From NCBI GenBank assembly GCA_027452245.1, contig DAIDGW010000099.1:1-50666 (forward strand): 50,666 bases of DNA, written 5' to 3'. A model generated the notes under the pieces. The model was not told the DNA's origin. It worked only from the letters and a program-made list of their open reading frames with translations, and ran no database searches. Source of the stretch: Acidobacteriaceae bacterium. Its GTDB lineage: Bacteria; Acidobacteriota; Terriglobia; Terriglobales; Acidobacteriaceae. Positions 43,330 to 50,666 of the stretch are shown piece by piece. The translations under genes were made by a program, and so were the position numbers. Every line of letters starts with the position of its first letter. Position 1 is the stretch's first letter.

Positions 43330-44994
43330 ATGAGAGCCGCAGTCATTCTGCAAGTGCGGACAACGAGCACACGCCTTCCTGGAAAGGCGATGCTGCCGAT
43401 TGGGGAATATCCGAGTGCGCTGCTGGCGGCATTACGCGCGGGAAATGCGGGGCATGAGCTTATTGTGGCCACATCGGACGATTCGTCTGATGATGCACTC
43501 GCGGAAATCTTCCGCGAGAAATCGATTCGGACTTTCCGTGGGCCGCTTGAGGATGTGTTGCGTCGCTATACTCTGGCCGCTTCGGATGTTCCGGACAAGT
43601 CGATCGTAGTGCGGATCACAGGGGACAACATCATTCCAGACGGTAGTTTCATTCAAGACCTGATTTTCGCGCTCGAGAATTCCGGCGCGGAATACTCGAG
43701 TCATGTATGGCCGAGCGGACGTCTCCCTTACGGGCTGGTTGCGGAAGCATTTCGTGCGCGGGCGCTGCGAAAAGCAGACGCATCCGCGACGAGCCAGTAC
43801 GATCGCGAGCATGTTACCTCATGGCTCGCTCGCAATTGTTTGGCCGCGGCTCATACGCCATCGATGATCCGTGGGGCAGATTACAGCCATCTGAGATGCA
43901 CAATCGATGACAACGAAGATTATGCGCGGATTTGCCGGCTGTTCGATGGTTTGGCGGATCCCGTGGGTACGGGATGGTATGAACTTATCCGGAAGCTCTC
44001 TGGTATGCCTGGCGAGCCGAGATTCAGGGTGCCGTACAAGATCATCTCTGGAGAAGTTCACGGTGAGTTGGCTTTGGGCACAGTGCAGCTTGGAGCGGAA
44101 TACGGAATAGCCAATCGCACGGGGAAGCCGAGGTGTTCGGTGGCAGTCGAAATGGCCCGATGTGCGATTGCGCACGGCGTGACCGCGCTGGATACTGCTC
44201 GCGACTATGGCGATTCCGAGCAAGTGCTTGGGAATGCGCTTACCGGTGCCTGGCGGTCGCGGGTTGAAGTGATCACAAAGCTTGATCCGCTGGATGCGCT
44301 GCAACGAGATGCTTCGGCAGAACAGGTCCGTGCGGAAGTGGATGCCAGCGTCACGTCTTCTCGGGAGGCGTTGGGAGTTCAACGGCTCTCAACCGTGCTG
44401 CTTCACAACTGGGAACACCACGATTCTCACCGCGGGCATATCTGGGCACGGTTGAAAGAACTGCGAACTGCGGAAACTATTGGGAAACTGGGCACTTCGG
44501 TGTACGAACCCAGTGAGGCGGTGGCTGCGTTGCGAGATCCGGAGATCCGACATCTGCAAATTCCGATGAACATTCTCGACTGGCGCTGGAGAGTTGCCGG
44601 AGTCGATCGTGCACTCTCTGAGCGTCCGGATGTGGTGGTACACGGGAGGAGTGCGCTGTTGCAGGGAGTTCTGGTGAACAGTCCGGAGATATGGCCGGCA
44701 TCTCAGAGCTATGCGACAGGATGTGCGGCAGTGCTGCAACACCTTGCGACGGAATTCGAGCGTGAGAGCGTACTGGACTTATGCTTCGCCTACGTTCGGT
44801 CACAGCCGTGGATCACAGCCGTTGTCGTTGGATGCGAGACGCTCGAACAGTTGGAAGAGAACCTGCGGCTTTTCTGTTTGCCTTATCTCACGCCGGAGCA
44901 ACTCGCCGAGGTTGATCGAGTGGTGCCAGGGGCGCCGGAAGAACTTCTGAACCCATCGCTATGGAAGCCACTGCATGAATGTTCAGCACGATAG
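43330..44994 (+). CDS. Fusion: SpsF-like cytidylyltransferase plus aldo-keto reductase
   Basis: The 554-residue protein has an N-terminal nucleotidyltransferase domain (1 to about 235) with LQVRTTSTRLPGKAMLPIG, FRGPLEDVLRRY and VVRITGDNIIPD, as in SpsF-type CMP-sugar transferases. A C-terminal aldo-keto reductase (about 245-540) keeps the full tetrad: Asp288 and Tyr293 (LDTARDYG), Lys317 (VITKLDP) and His359 (LLHNWE). One enzyme may thus both activate and reduce a sugar. In this locus it is the only candidate for the CMP-pseudaminate synthetase (PseF) step, though SpsF and PseF differ. It overlaps the next gene by 20 bp. Confidence 0.9.
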   Translation: MRAAVILQVRTTSTRLPGKAMLPIGEYPSALLAALRAGNAGHELIVATSDDSSDDALAEIFREKSIRTFRGPLEDVLRRYTLAASDVPDKSIVVRITGDNIIPDGSFIQDLIFALENSGAEYSSHVWPSGRLPYGLVAEAFRARALRKADASATSQYDREHVTSWLARNCLAAAHTPSMIRGADYSHLRCTIDDNEDYARICRLFDGLADPVGTGWYELIRKLSGMPGEPRFRVPYKIISGEVHGELALGTVQLGAEYGIANRTGKPRCSVAVEMARCAIAHGVTALDTARDYGDSEQVLGNALTGAWRSRVEVITKLDPLDALQRDASAEQVRAEVDASVTSSREALGVQRLSTVLLHNWEHHDSHRGHIWARLKELRTAETIGKLGTSVYEPSEAVAALRDPEIRHLQIPMNILDWRWRVAGVDRALSERPDVVVHGRSALLQGVLVNSPEIWPASQSYATGCAAVLQHLATEFERESVLDLCFAYVRSQPWITAVVVGCETLEQLEENLRLFCLPYLTPEQLAEVDRVVPGAPEELLNPSLWKPLHECSAR

Positions 44995-45805
44995 CGCGAG
45001 AGATGTCACTTCTTCATTTCGGCTGGATGGCCGCGTCGCGTTTTTATCGGGGGCAACCGGGCTGCTTGGCCGTCCGATGGCCAAAGCATTGGCAGGGGCG
45101 GGTGCACACGTTTTCGTGAATGGGCGCAAGGCCGAAGCTGTTCGAGAATTGACTAACCAGTTGCAACAAGACGGTTTCAAAGCCAGCGAAGCCTGCTTCG
45201 ATGTGACTGACTACTCAGCGCTACGCGAGAACGTCGATCGGATCGGACAGAAGTACAATCGCTTAGATGTGCTGGTAAACAATGCAAGCATTGGGCGCGC
45301 CGGAACTTTCGAATCCGTGACACCTGCAGATTTCGATGAGGCATACCAGGTGAATGTGGTGGCAGCATTCAATCTGATGCAATGCGCTCTGTCTCTGCTC
45401 AGAAGGGCAGCGGCGCTCACTGCGGGCGGCGCTTCGGTCGTTAACATTGGCTCCATGTATGGCAGCGTGAGTCCGGATGGTCGTATTTATGGTAGCAGTG
45501 GCGCGAATAATCCCCCGCAGTACGGAGCAGCTAAAGCGGCATTGATTCAAATGACGCGCTATGCTGCCTGTCATTTTGCTGCAGACCGCATCCGAGTGAA
45601 TTGCATCAGTCCTGGGCCTTTCCCTGACCGAAGATATCTTGATGCGGACCCTCAATTTCACGACCGCTTGAGAAGCAAGAATCCGATGCGTCGCACGGGT
45701 GATCCGGCCGAGATGCGGGGCCCGCTTTTATTTTTGGCGTCGGATGCTTCTTCGTACGTCACTGGAATCAACCTCCCTGTGGACGGCGGTTGGACAGCAT
45801 GGTGA
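44975..45805 (+). CDS. Short-chain dehydrogenase/reductase
   Basis: The 276-residue SDR has a Rossmann NAD(P) motif in LSGATGLLGRPMAKAL, NNAS, catalytic Ser in VVNIGSMYG, Tyr-x3-Lys in QYGAAKAAL and the C-terminal GPLLFLASDASSYVTGINLPVDGGWTAW. It overlaps the fused gene by 20 bp, so translational coupling is likely. By analogy with PtmA of Campylobacter flagellin-sugar loci, it may reduce or oxidise a sugar intermediate. The exact substrate is unknown. Confidence 0.88.
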   Translation: MNVQHDSARDVTSSFRLDGRVAFLSGATGLLGRPMAKALAGAGAHVFVNGRKAEAVRELTNQLQQDGFKASEACFDVTDYSALRENVDRIGQKYNRLDVLVNNASIGRAGTFESVTPADFDEAYQVNVVAAFNLMQCALSLLRRAAALTAGGASVVNIGSMYGSVSPDGRIYGSSGANNPPQYGAAKAALIQMTRYAACHFAADRIRVNCISPGPFPDRRYLDADPQFHDRLRSKNPMRRTGDPAEMRGPLLFLASDASSYVTGINLPVDGGWTAW

Positions 45806-45853
45806 AGAGATTGAAAGAGTGCGACTCAAAAAACAGAGGGGGACGAGCAGGAG

Positions 45854-46621
45854 ATGCCTGTAAGTAGAGTCGACAATTACTTCGACGCCTATCGTTTGCG
45901 AGCACAGGCCGAAGACATCCATGAATTGGCGGCCAGACCAAACAAAAAAGCTCTAACCGAGTTTGTCAGCCAAGCGATACTAGACCGGATAAACGTCCAG
46001 CCTGGAGATGTACTCGTTGACATAGGCTGCGGAGACGCGTCTTTGCTCAGAGCAGTCGCTGGAATGACCACGAACCGAATTGGAGTCGTTGCTACGGCCG
46101 AGGAAAAGCAGCGACTCGAGCCCATGTTTCCCGGTATTCGTTTTATTGCGGCGAGGGCCCAATGCCTGCCAATTGACTCAAACAGCGCGACCAAAATCGT
46201 ATGTAACACTACCTTAATGTATCTGGTTAACACGCAGGATGTAGTCAGCGCCCTCTCCGAAATGGTTCGTATAGCGCGCCCAGGGGCGACCATCTACATC
46301 GGTGAGATTCCAGAAGTTGATGAATATGCCTACTATCAGATGTACCGCGGAACCTCAATTGTCCGATGTATATGGCATCTGCGGAGATACCATGGTCTTC
46401 GAAGTGCGCTGGGCATGGTTCGGCGGTGGCTCCGGGCTGCTGTCGGCCTGGAAACGATCGTTCTGAATTCAGCGGGACTCTTCTATGCCACGGCCAATGA
46501 TTTTCTTGCGCTATCAGAGCGGAGCGGTCTGATTCTCAAAGAGTATTTCCGCCACAGAGAGCGGGCAAATGAAGGAATAACTGAGTCGGAAGTTAGGTAC
46601 GATTACGTCTTTACAGTCTGA
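45854..46621 (+). CDS. SAM-dependent methyltransferase (class I)
   Basis: The 255-residue protein has the SAM-binding glycine loop in VLVDIGCGDASLLRAVAGM (motif I), then GVVATAEEKQRLEPMF and IVCNTTLMYLVNTQDVVSALSEMVRIARPGATIYIGEIPE, typical of Methyltransf_11. The C-terminal part is extended. It sits between the SDR and pseG, so it probably methylates a sugar or glycan of this pathway. It and the following PseG and first WbqC gene have somewhat lower GC than the flanking genes. Confidence 0.82.
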   Translation: MPVSRVDNYFDAYRLRAQAEDIHELAARPNKKALTEFVSQAILDRINVQPGDVLVDIGCGDASLLRAVAGMTTNRIGVVATAEEKQRLEPMFPGIRFIAARAQCLPIDSNSATKIVCNTTLMYLVNTQDVVSALSEMVRIARPGATIYIGEIPEVDEYAYYQMYRGTSIVRCIWHLRRYHGLRSALGMVRRWLRAAVGLETIVLNSAGLFYATANDFLALSERSGLILKEYFRHRERANEGITESEVRYDYVFTV

Positions 46622-46647
46622 CTTTTCGCGCCCATGGTATCTCGCAG

Positions 46648-47718
46648 ATGATTTCCGTTCTTTTTCGTGCTGATGCCGGTGCCCGTATCGGCGAGGGCCA
46701 TATCATGCGCTGCCTCGCGCTCGCCCAGGAGTTACGGAAAGCGGGGGTAAAGGCAATGTTTGCGGTCGCCGCAATCGCCGAGGAACTTCGGAAGCGAATT
46801 CGGTCGGAAGGGTTTGAGGTCTCTTTCATCGCCGCGGAGCCAGGATCCGCTACCGATTCCCTGTGTACCTCGAGTCTGCTATCGAGAAACGACTGCGATT
46901 GGCTCGTCTTGGACGGCTATCACTTTTCAGATCAGTATCGACGCAGCGTCGCAGCCGTGAGCCGGCACTTGCTGCTGATGGATGATGGCGACCCTCGTCC
47001 ATTATGCGATTGCGATATCGTGGTAAATCCTGACATTGAAGACTGGAATACTCGATATCCCGCACGTAGTCAGCGGACCCAATTTCTCCTGGGACCAAAA
47101 TTCGCTTTTTTACGGCGAGAGTTCCTCAACGCACGTGCTAATCACTTGCCATCACCAATAGCAACGCGAATCCTGGTCACAATGGGGGGCGCCGACCCCA
47201 ACAATGTGACGCTTCAGGTGCTCGAAGCATTGCAGCATATTCCAGAACCGCACCTAGAAGTTGTGATCGTTACAGGCGCAAGCAATCCGCATACGGAACG
47301 GATCCGGCAAGGAATTGTAAAGTCATGCCACAAGGTATCGCTATTGACCAATGTCAAGGATATGCCGGAACTGATGTTGAATTCGGATCTCGCCGTGACC
47401 GGGTGCGGCGGGACGTGGTGCGAATTGGCATATATGAAGGTCCCGATGTTGCTGATCACAATCGCTGTAAACCAGGAGTCGCTTGCCAATTCATTAGCTC
47501 GTGAAGAAGCCGCTCTGTCGTTGGGTTGGTTTGGGTCGCTGAGCCCTGCGGATATAGCAAAGGGCTTGCAATCATTAATCGCGAATCAGAAGCTTCGCTC
47601 GGGCGTTATCGCGAATGCTGCCGAGTTGGTGGATGGAAAGGGCGCGGAGCGTGTCGTGAGTGCTATGAAGATGGTTAGTTCGAGCAAGGATTCGCCCCGC
47701 CTCTTGGTTGTTCGCTGA
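46648..47718 (+). CDS. pseG: PseG-like UDP-sugar hydrolase
   Basis: The 356-residue protein resembles PseG (UDP-2,4-diacetamido-2,4,6-trideoxy-beta-L-altropyranose hydrolase). FRADAGARIGEGHIMRCLALAQEL carries the Gly-x-Gly-His-x2-Arg motif with catalytic His18. The C-terminal GT-B-like half contains VTGCGGTWCELAYMKVPMLLI. It removes UDP to give free 2,4-diacetamido-2,4,6-trideoxy-L-altrose. It lacks the fused acetyltransferase that some PseG proteins carry. Confidence 0.9.
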   Translation: MISVLFRADAGARIGEGHIMRCLALAQELRKAGVKAMFAVAAIAEELRKRIRSEGFEVSFIAAEPGSATDSLCTSSLLSRNDCDWLVLDGYHFSDQYRRSVAAVSRHLLLMDDGDPRPLCDCDIVVNPDIEDWNTRYPARSQRTQFLLGPKFAFLRREFLNARANHLPSPIATRILVTMGGADPNNVTLQVLEALQHIPEPHLEVVIVTGASNPHTERIRQGIVKSCHKVSLLTNVKDMPELMLNSDLAVTGCGGTWCELAYMKVPMLLITIAVNQESLANSLAREEAALSLGWFGSLSPADIAKGLQSLIANQKLRSGVIANAAELVDGKGAERVVSAMKMVSSSKDSPRLLVVR

Positions 47719-47729
47719 GAGCAACACTT

Positions 47730-48473
47730 ATGAAAATCGCAATTGCGCAGCCAACATACCTGCCTTGGCTTGGATATTTCGATCTTATGGATCAGGTCGA
47801 TACATTTGTGATTCTCGACACGGTGCAGTTTGAAAAGCAATCGTGGCAGCAAAGAAACAGGATCAAAACCCCGACAGGATTGCAGTGGCTGACTGTGCCC
47901 GTTGTTTTTCGGGGAAGGCTAACGCAGAAGATTAACGAGGTGGAGATACGAGAGGCAGATTTTTGGCGAAATCATCTGCGGGCGATTGAACTGAATTATG
48001 CTCGCGCTCCTTTTTTTCGAACCTATTTTGATCCGCTTTCCGAAATTCTGACTAATACTGGACAGAACCTGGTGCAGTTAAACGTTCGAATAATAGAGTG
48101 GATCACGGGTCTTCTACGGATCAGCACGAACTTGGTCCTTGCCTCTACGCTGTGTCAGATGGGCAAGAGGACGGAATTGCTGGCGAACATCTGTCTAACC
48201 CTTGGGGGCTCGGACTACCTTTCGCCTCTTGGTTCAGCCGAATACTTGTTGCCGGAACTGGAAATAATGTCGAATGTTAACATTCGAACGTCATTTCATC
48301 ATTACGAACATCCCTGCTATAAACAGCAATTTGCGCCGTTTTGCCCTTTTGCAGCCGTGATTGATTTACTTTTCAATGAGGGCGATCGCGCAATGGAAAT
48401 CATTCGTAGCGGACGTCGTGAACCCTTTGCTCCTCAACAGGTGGCGAATATGGCACAACGGGAGCCCGCATGA
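47730..48473 (+). CDS. WbqC family protein, first copy
   Basis: The 247-residue protein starts MKIAIAQPTYLPWLGYFDLM and contains VQFEKQSWQQRNRIKTP and YLSPLGSAEYLLPE, characteristic of the WbqC family found in O-antigen and flagellin-glycan loci. Its biochemical role is not settled. It ends in an ATGA overlap with pseI, so the two are translationally coupled. It is paralogous to the gene at 49558. Confidence 0.9.
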   Translation: MKIAIAQPTYLPWLGYFDLMDQVDTFVILDTVQFEKQSWQQRNRIKTPTGLQWLTVPVVFRGRLTQKINEVEIREADFWRNHLRAIELNYARAPFFRTYFDPLSEILTNTGQNLVQLNVRIIEWITGLLRISTNLVLASTLCQMGKRTELLANICLTLGGSDYLSPLGSAEYLLPELEIMSNVNIRTSFHHYEHPCYKQQFAPFCPFAAVIDLLFNEGDRAMEIIRSGRREPFAPQQVANMAQREPA

Positions 48474-49546
48474 ATTCAGCATCCCTTCAAATTGGCTCGC
48501 ATATGATCGGCCCAGGCCACCCCGTCTACATCATTGCTGAACTCTCGGCGAACCATAACCAGGATTTCGAGCGAGCCCAGCGGATCGTGCACGCGGCCAA
48601 AGAAGCCGGTGCAGATGCCGTCAAACTTCAGACCTATACCGCTGATACGATCACCATCCCATCGGATCGCAAATCGTTCCGCATTGGCGGGGGGACGCTG
48701 TGGGACGGGCGCACGCTCTACGGACTCTATCGCGAGGCTTATACGCCTTGGGACTGGCAGCCTAAGCTCAAGGTCTTAGCCGAAGAGTTGGGACTCGATC
48801 TGTTCTCCAGTGCCTTCGATGCCACCGCCGTCGATTTCCTTGAGCAGATGAATGTGCCGGCCCATAAAATCGCGTCTCCGGAGTTGGTCGATCTGCCTCT
48901 GATCCAGAAAATGGCGCGCACGGGAAAACCGCTGCTGATTTCCACCGGAATGGCCACGCTCGAGGAGATTGACGAAGCAGTCTCCGCCGCACTGGAAGCT
49001 GGGTGCACACAGATAGCCCTGTTGCGTTGCAGTAGTTCTTATCCTGCGCCTGTGGAAGAGATGAACCTGCGCTCCCTTCCCGATCTCTCGTCGCGCTTTA
49101 ATCTCCCTGTCGGATTATCGGATCACACGCCTGGCATTGCAGCTTCGGTGGCAGCGGTTGCGTTAGGGGCTTGCATCATCGAAAAGCATCTCACGCTTTC
49201 CCGATCCGATGGTGGCCCGGATGCGGCGTTCTCGCTTGAGCCCCAGGAATTCAAGGAACTCGTTGATTCTATCCGCATGGCGGAGAAAGCTCTGGGCGAG
49301 GTCCATTACGGGCCCACCTCGCACGAATTGCGGGCCCTCCCATTCCGCCGCTCTTTGTTCGTCGTACGCGATATGAAAAAGGGAGAGATGTTCACCGAGG
49401 AAAACGTAAGGTCAATCCGTCCCGCCGAGGGCTTGGCGCCTAAGTATCTCGGCGAGATCCTTGGCCGCAGGGCCGTCTGTGACATCGAGAGCGGCACGCC
49501 GTTAACTTGGGAACTCCTGGACGCATCTGAGTGTGTGGCAGGCTAG
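48470..49546 (+). CDS. pseI: Pseudaminic acid synthase (PseI-like)
   Basis: The 358-residue enzyme has a NeuB-type TIM barrel (about 20-275) with IIAELSANHNQDFERAQRIVHAAKEAGADAVKLQTYT, SSAFDATAVDFLEQMNVPAHKIASPEL and SDHTPGIAASVAAVALGACIIEKHLTL, and a C-terminal SAF (antifreeze-like) domain (about 290-350). It condenses the 6-deoxy-AltdiNAc sugar with phosphoenolpyruvate. The AELSANHNQ opening is of the PseI subtype rather than NeuB or LegI. WbqC genes lie on both sides. Confidence 0.95.
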   Translation: MNSASLQIGSHMIGPGHPVYIIAELSANHNQDFERAQRIVHAAKEAGADAVKLQTYTADTITIPSDRKSFRIGGGTLWDGRTLYGLYREAYTPWDWQPKLKVLAEELGLDLFSSAFDATAVDFLEQMNVPAHKIASPELVDLPLIQKMARTGKPLLISTGMATLEEIDEAVSAALEAGCTQIALLRCSSSYPAPVEEMNLRSLPDLSSRFNLPVGLSDHTPGIAASVAAVALGACIIEKHLTLSRSDGGPDAAFSLEPQEFKELVDSIRMAEKALGEVHYGPTSHELRALPFRRSLFVVRDMKKGEMFTEENVRSIRPAEGLAPKYLGEILGRRAVCDIESGTPLTWELLDASECVAG

Positions 49547-49557
49547 GACGTTTCCGA

Positions 49558-50262
49558 ATGATCGTCTCCATCCATCAGCCTGCATATCTTCCCTGGCTTG
49601 GATATTTCCATCGCATCGCTATTTCGGACGTGCATGTTGTGCTCGATCATGTTCAATTCGAAAAGAACAGTTTCACAAATCGCAACAAGATTCGAACCCG
49701 GAATGGCTGGTCCTGGCTGACCGTGCCTGTCAAAACAGCAGGAAAATTCTGCAACTTGGCCATAGGCGACATGGAAATCGACAATCAGAAACCTTGGGCC
49801 CGCAAGCACTGGGAGAGTCTGCGGCAAAATTATTCTAGAGCTCCATTTTTCGCCGAACACTCTATTTTTTTTCGCGATCTCTACGATCGTCGCTGGACCA
49901 ACCTGACCGATCTGATGACCGAGATTTCCACCTACCTGCTCAATGCTCTCGATATCCGCACGAAGCTCTATTTCAGCTCCCAGATGCATGCTTCGGGAGC
50001 TAAAGAGCAGCTTGTGTTGAACCTGTGCCGCGAACTCGGAGCCACAGTTTACTTATCGGGACCCTTGGGACGGAATTATCTGAACGAAGTCAGTTTTGAG
50101 CGTCACAATGTTAAGGTCCGTTATGACGACTACCGGCATCCTGTGTACTCGCAGATATATCCGGACTTCGAGCCGCATCTGGCGGCGATTGATCTGCTTT
50201 TCAATAAAGGTCCCGACAGCCGGACTGTTCTTATGGAACAACGAGAGCGAGTGCTGGCATGA
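49558..50262 (+). CDS. WbqC family protein, second copy
   Basis: The 234-residue product starts MIVSIHQPAYLPWLGYFHRI and shares VQFEKNSFTNRNKIRTRNGWSWLTVPV and YLSGPLGRNYL with the copy at 47730. The ATG at 49558 is used; a GTG at 49531 would add nine residues overlapping pseI. It overlaps the deacetylase gene start (ATGA at 50259). Two WbqC proteins in one locus could act as a heteromer or on different acyl groups; this is inference. Confidence 0.9.
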   Translation: MIVSIHQPAYLPWLGYFHRIAISDVHVVLDHVQFEKNSFTNRNKIRTRNGWSWLTVPVKTAGKFCNLAIGDMEIDNQKPWARKHWESLRQNYSRAPFFAEHSIFFRDLYDRRWTNLTDLMTEISTYLLNALDIRTKLYFSSQMHASGAKEQLVLNLCRELGATVYLSGPLGRNYLNEVSFERHNVKVRYDDYRHPVYSQIYPDFEPHLAAIDLLFNKGPDSRTVLMEQRERVLA

Positions 50263-50666
50263 ATATTCTCGTCATGGCGGCGCATCCGGACGATGAATTG
50301 CTCGGCTGTGGAGGCACCGTGGCGCGCTTGACTCGTGAGGGGCACGTTGTGTTCGTCACCATTTTGGGAGAAGGTGTTAGCTCGCGTTTCGCCAAACTGG
50401 AGGACACAGATAAAGCATTGATACGGCGCTTGGCTGAGTGCTCCCACAAGGTCGCTCGCCTCCTCGGAGTGAAAGATCTCTCCCTTCACGGACTCCCCGA
50501 CAACCGCTTCGATTCCGTAGATCTACTCGACGTGATCAAAATCGTTGAAGAGTTGATCGAACGCTGGCAGCCGCAGGTGGTCTATACACACCATGGCGGC
50601 GATTTAAATGTGGATCATCAGATCGTCAGCCGAGCGGTTCTGACCGCGGTCCGTCCGATGGCAGGG
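50259..50666 (+). CDS. PIG-L/LmbE family deacetylase, 3' end outside the window
   Basis: The first 136 residues are present. MNILVMAAHPDDELLGCGGT carries the zinc-binding AHPDDE motif, and VYTHHGGDLNVDHQIVSRAV supplies the second His motif. PIG-L-type enzymes remove N-acetyl groups from amino sugars or glycolipids. The start overlaps the WbqC stop (ATGA), so the gene belongs to the same operon. A deacetylase next to pse genes would let the cell replace an N-acetyl group with another acyl group. Confidence 0.92.
   Translation, partial: MNILVMAAHPDDELLGCGGTVARLTREGHVVFVTILGEGVSSRFAKLEDTDKALIRRLAECSHKVARLLGVKDLSLHGLPDNRFDSVDLLDVIKIVEELIERWQPQVVYTHHGGDLNVDHQIVSRAVLTAVRPMAG

Noticed and set aside
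1..50666. CRISPR arrays, tRNA or rRNA genes, phage genes
   Set aside because: No regularly spaced repeats, cloverleaf sequences or structural RNA signatures were seen on reading the intergenic regions.

Overview
The window looks like a chromosomal segment of a free-living, Gram-negative, heterotrophic bacterium, most probably an acidobacterium of the Terriglobia. This rests on GC-rich sequence with tightly packed genes on both strands, the style of several small secreted and nuclease families, and REP-like hairpins ending in CCTTTCAAA that I associate with that group. The assignment is from memory of family style and no search was run. I saw no rRNA, tRNA, CRISPR array, phage or intact insertion sequence.

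Region 1 (1-2.5 kb) is accessory. A lone CbbX/EccA-type AAA+ ATPase lies between two related hairpins. It is followed by a repeat graveyard holding a truncated, frameshifted REP-associated transposase (RAYT) remnant, two near-identical 98-99 bp direct repeats and further small palindromes. Region 2 (2.5-6.5 kb) has a small PD-(D/E)XK-type nuclease and then, on the minus strand, a compact kaiC-kaiB-histidine kinase operon, a clock-like module without kaiA. Region 3 (6.7-15.4 kb) is mixed housekeeping and envelope: a CoA-binding protein, an SRPBCC protein, a GNAT acetyltransferase, a GT39-like membrane glycosyltransferase, an arylsulfotransferase-like lipoprotein, a polytopic membrane protein, prephenate dehydratase and a small secreted protein.

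Region 4 (15.6-27.3 kb) carries lon with a strong terminator, a YVTN propeller protein, an FMN reductase, a TonB-like protein, a molybdopterin oxidoreductase paired with a cytochrome b, an ECF sigma factor overlapping its anti-sigma factor, a Lys/Met-rich secreted peptide, an M16 peptidase and rlmN. Region 5 (27.3-32.1 kb) holds two histidine kinases, a NarL-type response regulator and an orphan Flp pilin.

Region 6 (32.2 kb to the end) is a polysaccharide and nonulosonic acid locus. The minus strand encodes a nucleotide-sugar dehydrogenase and, as one operon, a Wzc-like copolymerase/tyrosine kinase, a TPR protein and an O-antigen ligase/polymerase. The plus strand encodes a phosphodiesterase-like enzyme and then a run of pseudaminic-acid-type genes: PseB, PseC, a fused SpsF-like cytidylyltransferase/aldo-keto reductase, an SDR, a methyltransferase, PseG, WbqC, PseI, a second WbqC and a PIG-L deacetylase cut by the window edge. 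No PseH acetyltransferase and no standalone PseF are present. The most interesting features are this variant sugar pathway, the kaiCB-kinase operon and the RAYT/REP graveyard.
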